DNA of 64,000 nt from Neptunicoccus sediminis (GTDB lineage Bacteria > Pseudomonadota > Alphaproteobacteria > Rhodobacterales > Rhodobacteraceae): assembly GCF_001719615.1 (NCBI RefSeq), contig NZ_MDVX01000019.1:1-64000 (forward strand), given 5' to 3'. The stretch's first letter is position 1, and each line of letters opens with the position of its first letter. Under the pieces are notes generated by a model, which was given only the letters and a program-made list of their open reading frames with translations, was not told the origin of the DNA and did not search any database. This document shows, in pieces, positions 52,957 to 60,581 of this stretch. The translations under genes and the position numbers were made by a program.

Positions 52957-55900
52957 ACTCGATGATGTGGAACAGCCCTTCATCGACCAGATTGTCGCCA
53001 TGGGCTGGCAGGCGCAGACCGGCAATATGGACGATCCCTCCCTGACCGGGCGGAACAGTTTCAAGGATGTCATCGCCGAGGCCACGCTGCGCGAGCGCCT
53101 GCGCGCGATCAATCCCGGCCCCGATGGCAAACCCTGGCTCGACGAGGCGCGCCTGTCCGAGGCTGTCAGCGCGCTCACCCGCCACGGCCAGCGCGGGCTG
53201 ATGGAGGCCAATCAAGCGGTGACCGAATTGCTGCTCAAGGGCCTGACGGTCGAGGGTCTGCCCGGCTGGGACGGCGGGCGCGGCCAAACCATCCGCTACA
53301 TCGCTTGGGACGATGTGGGGGCGAATAGCTTCACCGTGTCCAACCAGTTCCGCGTCGATTGCCCGCCCGGCCATGACGTGGGCAAGGGTTTCATCATTCC
53401 CGATGTGGTGATGCTGGTGAACGGTATCCCGGTGGTGGTGGTCGAGGCCAAAAGCCCCGGCATCCCCGAACCGCTGGCCGAGGCGGTCAAGCAACTGCGC
53501 CGCTATCACAACGCCCGCAAGGCCGCGCTGGAGGTTGACGAGAACGAAGGTGCGCCCGCGCTCTTCGCCTCGGTCCAGCTTCTGATCGCCACCAGCTTTG
53601 ACGAGGCCCGCGTAGGCTGCATCGGTGCGGGGCTGGAGTATTACGGGCAGTGGAAGACGGTCGTGGGGCCGGACGGCAAAGGCTCCGAGGATGAGGTGGC
53701 TGCGGCGCTTGGCAAGACGCGCCTGTCCGAACAAGAGCGCATGATCGAGGGCATGCTGCGCCCGGCGCATCTTCTGGATATCCTGCGCCACTACCTGCTG
53801 TTCATGAATGTGGGCGGCCAGACCATCAAAACGGTTTGCCGTTATCAGCAATACCGCGCCGTGAACCGCGCTCTGGAACGCCTGCGGACCGGCAAGACGC
53901 GGCTGCAAGACGGTGAATATGATCGGCGCGGTGGCATCGTCTGGCACACGCAAGGCTCAGGTAAGAGCCTGACCATGGTCTTCATGATCCGCAAGATGCG
54001 GACGGATTTGGACCTGCGAAAGTTCAAGGTGATTATGGTCACCGACCGCAAGGACCTGCAACGGCAACTGTCTGAAACGGCGACGATGTCCGGTGACGTG
54101 GTGGAGCTGGCGACGAGTAACAGTTCCTTGAAGCGGCTCGCCCGCCGTAAAGGGCCGGGTTTGGTCTTTGCAACGATCCAGAAGTACCGCACAGATGAGG
54201 ACGTGGCCGAGGTCACGAAGGGACCGGCCTTTGACGTGCTGAACGAAGATGACACGATCCTGGTCGTGGTAGATGAGGCACACCGGACGCAGGCAGGCGA
54301 TCTACATGCCAACCTGCTGGCAGCGCTGCCGAACTGCGCGCGGATCGGTTTCACCGGCACGCCGATCATCATGGGCGAGAAGAAGCGTTCGACCGAGATT
54401 TTTGGCGATTTCATCGATCAGTACACGATCAAGGAAGCCGAGGCCGATGGGGCGACTGTGCCGGTGCTCTACGAGGGACGGACCGCAGAGGGGGCCGTGA
54501 AGGATGGGGCCACCCTAGACGTCCTGTTCGAGGATATGTTTCGCGGCCGGTCGGACGAGGAACTGGAAGCGATCCGCAAAAAATACGCGACCAAGGGCAA
54601 CATCCTGGAGGCCAAGGAACTGATCGGGGAAAAGGCCCGCGACATGCTTCGGCACTACGTGACCAACCTTTTGCCGAATGGGTACAAGGCGCAGGTCGTG
54701 GCCTACAGCCGCACAGCGGTTGTCCGGTATAATGCGGCTTTTTTGGAGGCACGTGATGAGCTTTTGGCCGAAGCGGCGGCTCTGTGTGACGCTGACAAGT
54801 CGTTGGACGACGAAGAGCTCTGCATCAGAACCGCAGAGCTGCAGGCGTTGGTTCAGGCTTGGCGATACCGCGATACGCTGGAGAAGATTGAGTTTGCGGC
54901 GATCATGTCCGGTGGCAACAATGATGATGCTAGCTGGAAGCAGTGGACCGAAGGCTCAGCGCAGGAAATGCGGATCAAACGGTTCAAGAAACCTTTGTTT
55001 CACAAGGATCCCACGAAGGCGGACCCCCTTGCGTTTCTGATCGTGAAATCAATGCTTTTGACGGGCTTCGATGCGCCCATTGAAGGTGTGATGTACCTTG
55101 ATCGATCAATTCGTGAAGCCGAGCTGCTGCAGGCCATTGCCCGTGTAAATCGAACCGGTTTCGGCAAGACCTGCGGGATCGTCGTGGACTATTTTGGTGT
55201 TGCCCATCACCTCAAGTCGGCCCTTTCCGCCTATTCGGATGAAGACATTGACGGAGCGCTGGTCAGCCTCACAGACCAAATTCCCATTCTGCGAGATCGG
55301 CACATTCGGGTCGTCGACATCTTCAGGCGCGAAGGCTTGGATGATCTGTCGGACGACGAAAGCTGTCTACAAGTGCTGGCAACTGAAAAGGTCAGGGCCG
55401 AGTTCACAGTGAAGCTGAAGGACTTCCTCAAGTCCTTGGAAATCGTGCTTCCAAGGCCGGAAGGTCTGCCATTCGTAAAGGATGCAAAGCGCCTTGCCTA
55501 TATCCAGGCGCGCGCGCGGAACAGGTTCCGCGATGTCGCCGTCATCGGTTCCGATGTAGGTGCTAAGGTTCGAAAGCTGATTGATGACCACGTGATCTCG
55601 TTGGGTATCGATCCCAAGATACCTCCCGTTCAACTTACGGATGCCGAGTTTGAAGACCAGGTTGGGCAAGCAAGCGGTGCGCGCGCCAAAGCTTCGGAGA
55701 TGGAACACGCGATCCGTTCACATATCCGCAAGAAGCTCGAAACTGACCCTGTTCGGTTCAAGAGGATGTCCGAGCGCCTTAATCAGATTCTAGATGGCTT
55801 TGGACATCAGTGGGATGAAATCATCGAGCAGCTTCAAGCGATTATTGATGAGCTACGGTCAGAGTCCCAATCAACTGGCGAAACTGAATTCGATATACCG

Positions 55901-56212
55901 GAGATTTATGTCCCCTTCCTTCGCACCGTTCTCGAAGAGGCGGGAGCGGACGAAAACACACCGGCACAACATCTTCAGGCTCTGCATCGTGTGACCCAAG
56001 AGATCGTGGATCGCATTGTCGAAGAAGTTGTTGCCAATCGCTCAATCTGGAGCACATTCAAGATGGCTGACCAAGAAAATCTGCGATCTGAAATCTTCGA
56101 AAAACTGGTTGATGCAAAGATCGAGGGGCTTGGTGTTTTGGACGCAGAGCGGTTGTCGGAACAGTTGATGCAGCAAGCCAAGGCCAGTGAGGAAGCCTTG
56201 AGGGAATTCTGA
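52946..56212 (+). CDS. hsdR: Type I restriction endonuclease/translocase subunit
   Basis: 1088 aa, ATP-driven translocase and nuclease. Nuclease PD-(D/E)xK: Asp153 and EAK at 167-169 (IPDVVMLVNGIPVVVVEAKS). Helicase: Walker A HTQGSGKS (334-341), DEAH (443-446), GFTGTPI further on. All catalytic residues are intact, so the system should cut. The codon composition of the last third is less GC-rich than the first, hinting at a mosaic origin. The stop overlaps the next start (TGATG). Confidence 0.94.
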   Translation: MGHELDDVEQPFIDQIVAMGWQAQTGNMDDPSLTGRNSFKDVIAEATLRERLRAINPGPDGKPWLDEARLSEAVSALTRHGQRGLMEANQAVTELLLKGLTVEGLPGWDGGRGQTIRYIAWDDVGANSFTVSNQFRVDCPPGHDVGKGFIIPDVVMLVNGIPVVVVEAKSPGIPEPLAEAVKQLRRYHNARKAALEVDENEGAPALFASVQLLIATSFDEARVGCIGAGLEYYGQWKTVVGPDGKGSEDEVAAALGKTRLSEQERMIEGMLRPAHLLDILRHYLLFMNVGGQTIKTVCRYQQYRAVNRALERLRTGKTRLQDGEYDRRGGIVWHTQGSGKSLTMVFMIRKMRTDLDLRKFKVIMVTDRKDLQRQLSETATMSGDVVELATSNSSLKRLARRKGPGLVFATIQKYRTDEDVAEVTKGPAFDVLNEDDTILVVVDEAHRTQAGDLHANLLAALPNCARIGFTGTPIIMGEKKRSTEIFGDFIDQYTIKEAEADGATVPVLYEGRTAEGAVKDGATLDVLFEDMFRGRSDEELEAIRKKYATKGNILEAKELIGEKARDMLRHYVTNLLPNGYKAQVVAYSRTAVVRYNAAFLEARDELLAEAAALCDADKSLDDEELCIRTAELQALVQAWRYRDTLEKIEFAAIMSGGNNDDASWKQWTEGSAQEMRIKRFKKPLFHKDPTKADPLAFLIVKSMLLTGFDAPIEGVMYLDRSIREAELLQAIARVNRTGFGKTCGIVVDYFGVAHHLKSALSAYSDEDIDGALVSLTDQIPILRDRHIRVVDIFRREGLDDLSDDESCLQVLATEKVRAEFTVKLKDFLKSLEIVLPRPEGLPFVKDAKRLAYIQARARNRFRDVAVIGSDVGAKVRKLIDDHVISLGIDPKIPPVQLTDAEFEDQVGQASGARAKASEMEHAIRSHIRKKLETDPVRFKRMSERLNQILDGFGHQWDEIIEQLQAIIDELRSESQSTGETEFDIPEIYVPFLRTVLEEAGADENTPAQHLQALHRVTQEIVDRIVEEVVANRSIWSTFKMADQENLRSEIFEKLVDAKIEGLGVLDAERLSEQLMQQAKASEEALREF

Positions 56213-56964
56213 TGCCCAACCTCCCGCTTTCACCCATTCGCACAGGGGGCCGCTCAGTCCGTTTTTTCGACCAGCATTTGGACGTAGATGGCTTGTCGTT
56301 CAACATACGACGGAGCGATAGGAGAAAGACCCTCCAGATTACCGTGGAGAGATCGGGCGAACTTGTAATTCTCGCGCCGCCGGAAGCAACAGAAAGTGAC
56401 TTGGTCGAGTTCGTTCAGGAGAAACTGCTTTGGGTGCATACCAAGTTGGAGGAAAAGGCGCGACTTCAGCGAAGGGCCCCTATTAAGGAGTTCGTCGATG
56501 GCGAGGGGTTCCTGTATCTTGGTAAAAGTTATCGCCTTCGCTTGGTCGACCGTCAGCTTGTGGATCTGACATTAAAGAATGGACGCTTCTGTCTTCGAAC
56601 GGCCTCGGTCCATAGAGGCCGGGAAGTCTTTATTTCTTGGTACGTTCGCAAGGCACAAGCCTGGTTCGAGAAGCAAACCCTTCAGCATTCAAACCGCATG
56701 GATGTGAGCATCAATGAGGTCAAAGTCCAGGACCTAGGCTTCCGGTGGGGTTCGTTTGGATCAGAGGGGAGGGTTTCCTTTCATTGGAAGGCCGCACTTT
56801 TGCCGCCGAGGATCGCGCAATACATCATCATCCATGAACTGGCGCATGCCCATCATCCCGACCATTCGGCGAAATTCTGGATCAAGGTTGAGCAACATCT
56901 CCCTGATTGGAGGGCCCGCAAGGAATGGTTGGCCGAAAATGGGATGCAAGTTGAAGGTTTGTGA
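56212..56964 (+). CDS. YgjP-like metallopeptidase domain protein (DUF45)
   Basis: 250 aa. Zincin motif IIIHELAHAHHPDHSAKFW (about 202-220), HExxH with a third His as in YgjP/SprT-type proteins. The N-terminal part has the family pattern IRRSDRRKTLQITVERSGEL and APPEATESDLVEFVQEKL. These proteins are often encoded with hsdR; the role (perhaps turnover of the restriction complex) is not established. Starts on the hsdR stop. Confidence 0.88.
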   Translation: MPNLPLSPIRTGGRSVRFFDQHLDVDGLSFNIRRSDRRKTLQITVERSGELVILAPPEATESDLVEFVQEKLLWVHTKLEEKARLQRRAPIKEFVDGEGFLYLGKSYRLRLVDRQLVDLTLKNGRFCLRTASVHRGREVFISWYVRKAQAWFEKQTLQHSNRMDVSINEVKVQDLGFRWGSFGSEGRVSFHWKAALLPPRIAQYIIIHELAHAHHPDHSAKFWIKVEQHLPDWRARKEWLAENGMQVEGL

Positions 56965-57011
56965 ACGTTTCGATTTTGCTGAGGCAGTCCCTCAATCAAC
57001 TCGAAGCAATA

Positions 57012-57031
57012 AAGTTGTCAGTTGACAACTT
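57012..57031. promoter_or_regulatory. Perfect palindrome upstream of the TA-like pair
   Basis: aagttgtca (57012-57020), gt, tgacaactt (57023-57031): a 9-2-9 palindrome in the 86-nt gap before the next gene, followed by AAGGAAAGAG, the ribosome-binding site. Typical of an autoregulated toxin-antitoxin operator. Confidence 0.7.
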
Positions 57032-57050
57032 AAGGAAAGAGACCTATTTA

Positions 57051-57329
57051 ATGCCTAGAAAGTCGCACAAGTCCAAGGAGATCGAAGCCGTTCTGCGTGA
57101 GCTGGAGACCTTGGGCTGGACGGTCACTCTGCGTTCTGGGCGCGGTCATGCGTGGGGCCTGATCCGATGCCCGAACAACGACCCAGACTGCCGGTGCGGT
57201 GAGTTTTGTCAGATGGGTGTCTGGTCGACGCCTCAGAATCCGGGCCGCTTTGCGCGGCAATTGAGAAGTCGGGCACTTGGTTGCACGAAGCTCAACGACA
57301 CGAACGAAGGCCCGCAAGAGGATGAATAA
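57051..57329 (+). CDS. HicA-like small basic protein (possible toxin)
   Basis: 92 aa from ATG 57051 (MPRKSHKSKEIEAVLRELET). LETLGWTVTLRSGRGHAWGL resembles the HicA dsRNA-binding-like core (GW..x..SG.GH). It then has a Cys-rich loop, CPNNDPDCRCGEFCQMGVWS, absent from HicA, and a basic helix FARQLRSRAL. It overlaps the next gene by 8 nt. The frame reaches 56961 but the palindrome lies inside that part. Likely toxin of a pair; not proven. Confidence 0.6.
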   Translation: MPRKSHKSKEIEAVLRELETLGWTVTLRSGRGHAWGLIRCPNNDPDCRCGEFCQMGVWSTPQNPGRFARQLRSRALGCTKLNDTNEGPQEDE

Positions 57330-57918
57330 TATGGCAGAAATCGAGTTCGAACTGATCTTCGCCCTTCCAGAGGGTGAGCATGAAGCGTTCGATCTGATGG
57401 ACGCGGTCTTCGAGGCTGGCTTCGAGGATGCCATCGTTGGCACCGGCTTGCCTGGAATGCTCGGCGTTGCGCTGGAAGCTTCAAGTGATCGCGCCGAGGA
57501 TGCGATCCTAGATGCAGCGCGTACGATCCAAAAGCAGTTACCGGAGGGCTCGGTTTTGCGGGAAGTGCGGCCTGACCTCGTCAGCTTGGCGGATGTGGCA
57601 AAGCGGTTAGAAGTCACGCGTCAGTCTCTGCAAAAGCGCAAGATGCCCCCAGTCAGCCAAGGTGGGTTGTTCCGGATGGAAGAGGTTGCTGTGGTCATCA
57701 TGAATGCGGTTGAAGGCAAGGGAGCTGGAGCCCGCAAAGGGCGCTTCGCAGTGGACAAAGCAGGGAAGTGGCTGAGTGCGGGGAAACCGGCGCGTCGGGT
57801 GAACGCGGGCCTTGCCGTTGGCGCAATTGACGTGGCTACGCTGGAAGTGCGGGACGATGCCAAGCAATTCCTCTACGCTGATGAGATGAGCGCAGAACCC
57901 CGAACTGGCGCGGCCTGA
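57322..57918 (+). CDS. HTH protein, probable antitoxin/regulator partner
   Basis: 198 aa (ATG 57322; ATG 57331 also possible). N-terminal alpha/beta domain (AEIEFELIFALPEGEHEAFD, LMDAVFEAGFEDAIVGTGLP) followed by an HTH: DLVSLADVAKRLEVTRQSLQ and KRKMPPVSQGGLFRMEEVAV, and a basic C-terminus. Coupled to the HicA-like gene and preceded by a palindrome, it is probably the DNA-binding antitoxin. Confidence 0.65.
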   Translation: MNNMAEIEFELIFALPEGEHEAFDLMDAVFEAGFEDAIVGTGLPGMLGVALEASSDRAEDAILDAARTIQKQLPEGSVLREVRPDLVSLADVAKRLEVTRQSLQKRKMPPVSQGGLFRMEEVAVVIMNAVEGKGAGARKGRFAVDKAGKWLSAGKPARRVNAGLAVGAIDVATLEVRDDAKQFLYADEMSAEPRTGAA

Positions 57919-57932
57919 GGAAGTATCCGGCG

Positions 57933-58259
57933 ATGAGTTTGTTTGAAGACCCTGTGCACCCCGGTGACCTCCTGAAGGAGCTTTACCTAGATCCCCAGGA
58001 GTTGGGGGCCATCGCGTTTGCGCGGCGTCTGGGCGTGCCTCGGACGCGGATCGAGCGGTTGATCAAGGCGACGACCGGGATCACACCCGACTCAGCGTTG
58101 CGGTTGGCCCGCGTGTTCAACACCACCCCGGCCCACTGGGTGAACTTGCAGACCAACTATGACATGGCGCTGGCGGCAAACGAAATCGCTGCTTCAGCCG
58201 ACCTGCCGCTCGTTGCGACTTGTCCCTCTAAAACGACATTTTCTGAAGAAGAAACATGA
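57933..58259 (+). CDS. HigA-type antitoxin/XRE protein
   Basis: 108 aa (MSLFEDPVHPGDLLKELYLD). HPGDLLKELYLDPQELGAIA, then FARRLGVPRTRIERLIKATT and GITPDSALRLARVFNTTPAH, WVNLQTNYD: clear HigA/VapI-family HTH. No HigB-like gene is next to it; instead a NADAR gene overlaps its stop (ATGA). It may be the regulator or antitoxin of the downstream cassette. Confidence 0.85.
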   Translation: MSLFEDPVHPGDLLKELYLDPQELGAIAFARRLGVPRTRIERLIKATTGITPDSALRLARVFNTTPAHWVNLQTNYDMALAANEIAASADLPLVATCPSKTTFSEEET

Positions 58260-58690
58260 ACGACGTTCGCTTTCATGGTGCTTCTGGCCGTTATGGGTTC
58301 CTTTCAAACTTCTCAGCCTATGGGTTTCGAGTCGACGAAGTGTTTTGGCCAACCGTTGAGCATTACTACCAAGCATCGAAATTTGAAACCCCTGACAAAA
58401 AACAGGAAATTCTGAACTGTGAAACGCCTAGGCTGGCCAAAAAGCTTGGGGGGCAAGTAGACGGAATTCGTAATGATTGGCTTGAAGAACGGGTCAGTGT
58501 TATGAGGTTTGCTGTGCTGAAAAAGTTCCAACAAAATGACGACATTGCGCGAAGCCTCTGTGAAATAACCGGACAAATTTTTGAAATCTCAGAAGACGAT
58601 TGTTTTTGGGGTGTGGGAGCAGAGGGCACTGGAGAAAATATGTTGGGGAAGATTCTTATGGGCGTCAGAGAACAGGTGTGTGAAGCATGA
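58256..58690 (+). CDS. NADAR-family (YbiA-like) N-glycosidase
   Basis: 144 aa. Motifs YGFLSNFSAYGFRVDEVFWP, TVEHYYQASKFETPDKKQEI and the end DCFWGVGAEGTGENMLGKIL match NADAR/DUF1768 (YbiA). The family cleaves N-glycosidic bonds of ADP-ribose-like adducts; some members reverse guanine ADP-ribosylation as antitoxins to DarT-type toxins, others act on riboflavin intermediates. AT-rich. Overlaps the HigA gene and the next gene by 4 nt each. Confidence 0.88.
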   Translation: MNDVRFHGASGRYGFLSNFSAYGFRVDEVFWPTVEHYYQASKFETPDKKQEILNCETPRLAKKLGGQVDGIRNDWLEERVSVMRFAVLKKFQQNDDIARSLCEITGQIFEISEDDCFWGVGAEGTGENMLGKILMGVREQVCEA

Positions 58691-59103
58691 ACTCAGACTG
58701 GCAGCCGCTACTGGTCGCCCCAATTTCAGGCGGTGTCTTGTCTCAACTCATCTCAATCTCGTTGGGCCGATGGTTTTCTAAACGTGACCAGCTTGATGAA
58801 TGGATGCGAGATGAGAAGTACAAGGTCTATAGCCAAATCATTGATATCACGTCCAAGTCCAATCCTGATTGTGGCTATGAAGCGTGGCCAGGTTTAGTCA
58901 GGTCTTTGAGCCAAAGAATATTCTTGCTGCACGAGTCGGGATATCCACCCAAAGCAATTTCAGATCCTCTAGAAGAGCTATTTCAGTTTGCGATCAAATG
59001 TCGAAACGCAAAGGATGATATTGGTGAAGAAGACCGACAGAACTTCAGGCAGTCTGGGAACGCGTTGAGAACGGCGTTAGCGAAGTCGCTCCATGAAAAA
59101 TAG
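58687..59103 (+). CDS. Small protein with N-terminal membrane-like helix
   Basis: 138 aa (MNSDWQPLLVAPISGGVLSQ). A hydrophobic stretch at about 8-26 (LLVAPISGGVLSQLISISL) may anchor it; the rest is helical and polar (WMRDEKYKVYSQIIDITSKS). No known family. Start overlaps the NADAR stop (ATGA) and the end overlaps the next gene by 11 nt, so it belongs to one cassette. Possible membrane effector or adaptor. Confidence 0.65.
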   Translation: MNSDWQPLLVAPISGGVLSQLISISLGRWFSKRDQLDEWMRDEKYKVYSQIIDITSKSNPDCGYEAWPGLVRSLSQRIFLLHESGYPPKAISDPLEELFQFAIKCRNAKDDIGEEDRQNFRQSGNALRTALAKSLHEK

Positions 59104-59692
59104 ATACTTGTACAAACACAGACCGCTCGAGGACGATTTTCAGAGGAAAATCGTTGCAGACATAATATCCGGAAAAATCTTCGTAAGCGCCAGCTTTCAC
59201 TTCCTTGATCCTCTTGAAAATCTTCACTTAACGGATGATGGGTTAAAAAAACTGGATGGAAATTTTGGTATAGTTTCTTTTACTGATGACCCCCTCCAAC
59301 CTGAAGTTTGGTCAAAATACGCTTTTTGGCATCGCGGCGTTTGCTTTGGCTTCTGCTCGCAGGTTGCCCCGCAGTTGCGCAAAGCGAAAGCGGTCGAGTA
59401 TGTTGAAAACTATTCCTCAAGTGAAGCAGTCAGTTTAGAGGAAAAGCTGCTTGTGAAACCCATTCAGTGGCAGCAAGAAGCTGAATGGCGAATTGTATAT
59501 GGGGAGCGGCAAAAAGAGTATAACGAACTGCCTACGTCCGCGATACTTGAAGTGACTTTTGGAGCTGCGTGCACAGATGACAGCGAAGCATTCGTACGCG
59601 AAAAATTGGAAGAGCAGGACCTGCAGCCAACCATGTATCGCTGCGAACTTGCGAACACGGGAGGTTTCCTTACCAGAGCGTTGATCGAGTAA
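59093..59692 (+). CDS. DUF2971 protein
   Basis: 199 aa (MKNRYLYKHRPLEDDFQRKI). The LYK(H/Y)RPL start, SASFHFLDPLEN, VSFTDDPLQPEVWSKYAF, and KPIQWQQEAEWRIVYGERQK are the DUF2971 landmarks. Function unknown; members often appear in accessory and defence-like neighbourhoods. Its stop TAA lies inside the 8-bp target duplication of the IS66 element, so the gene is complete and the insertion is just after it. Confidence 0.8.
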   Translation: MKNRYLYKHRPLEDDFQRKIVADIISGKIFVSASFHFLDPLENLHLTDDGLKKLDGNFGIVSFTDDPLQPEVWSKYAFWHRGVCFGFCSQVAPQLRKAKAVEYVENYSSSEAVSLEEKLLVKPIQWQQEAEWRIVYGERQKEYNELPTSAILEVTFGAACTDDSEAFVREKLEEQDLQPTMYRCELANTGGFLTRALIE

Positions 59693-59695
59693 ACG
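59688..59695. repeat. IS66 target site duplication, left copy
   Basis: agtaaacg, identical to 62507-62514. It includes the DUF2971 stop codon. Confidence 0.95.
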
Positions 59696-59794
59696 GTAAC
59701 CGAGCCATTGGCACCGCCTGCCTGAGGCTGGAGCGATGATCTAAGAGTCGTCGCTAATGACGTCATTACTGACGTCTCTTATGCGGGGCCTGTG

Positions 59795-60175
59795 ATGCGT
59801 GGCGAAATTCTTGGGGCGGAGCGGCGACGCTTTTGGCATGACGACGACAAGCTTGAGATTGTCGCGTCGGTTGGGATTGCCGGGGCGAGCGTGACGCAGG
59901 TTGCGCAGCGCCATGAGATTAAGCGACAACAAATTTACGCGTGGCGGCATGAGCTGAAGAAGAAAGGCTTGTGGTCGCCCGATGGCGGGGCGCTTTTCTT
60001 GCCGCTGGACATGCCCGTAACTGCAGGAGTGCCGGTGGCGCAGGCCCCGGTCGCTGAGCTGCCGCCTCCAGTTGCTGTTGAATTGCGCCTGCGTGGCGGG
60101 CGCAGTTTGCATTTTGAAAGCACGATTGATCCTGCTGCGCTGTCGGCGCTGATCCGTGTGGTTGACGCTGCATGA
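59795..60175 (+). CDS. tnpA: IS66 TnpA (accessory HTH protein)
   Basis: 126 aa from ATG 59795 (GTG 59792 also in frame). Tnp_1/IS66 OrfA type: VASVGIAGASVTQVAQRHEI and KRQQIYAWRHELKKKG form the HTH. The C-terminal half is Pro/Val-rich. Its stop overlaps tnpB. Confidence 0.9.
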   Translation: MRGEILGAERRRFWHDDDKLEIVASVGIAGASVTQVAQRHEIKRQQIYAWRHELKKKGLWSPDGGALFLPLDMPVTAGVPVAQAPVAELPPPVAVELRLRGGRSLHFESTIDPAALSALIRVVDAA

Positions 60176-60519
60176 TCGGCCCGGGCACCGGTGTGCGTGT
60201 GTATCTGGCCTGCGGTGTCACGGATATGCGCAAGGGGATCGCAGGGCTGGCGGCGCTGACCCAGGACGTGTTGCGACAAAAACCTACCAGTGGGGCGGTG
60301 TTTGCGTTTCGAGGCCGTCGGGGTGATCGGATCAAGCTTCTGTTCTGGGATGGGCAGGGCTTTTGCCTCTATTACAAAGTGCTCGAACGGGGCCGCTTCC
60401 CTTGGCCGAGCGCCAAGGATGGAGCTGTGCGACTGACCTTGGCGCAACTTGCGATGTTGTGGGAGGGGATCGATTGGAGGCGTCCAGATTGGGGCGCTCC
60501 ACCCGCTCGGGTGGGGTGA
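60172..60519 (+). CDS. tnpB: IS66 TnpB (Orf2)
   Basis: 115 aa. VYLACGVTDMRKGIAGLAAL, GAVFAFRGRRGDRIKLLFWD and GQGFCLYYKVLERGRFPWP are the classical IS66 Orf2 signatures. Required for transposition with TnpA; start overlaps tnpA by 4 nt. Confidence 0.95.
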   Translation: MIGPGTGVRVYLACGVTDMRKGIAGLAALTQDVLRQKPTSGAVFAFRGRRGDRIKLLFWDGQGFCLYYKVLERGRFPWPSAKDGAVRLTLAQLAMLWEGIDWRRPDWGAPPARVG

Positions 60520-60581
60520 TTTTGCGTCGGGATTTGCGTTATTTATATGGTGCTTTGACATGACTTTTGGTAGTCAGGCGC

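Noticed and set aside
56961-57050. 30-residue extension of the HicA-like protein
   Set aside because: It runs through the perfect palindrome and ribosome-binding site in front of ATG 57051.
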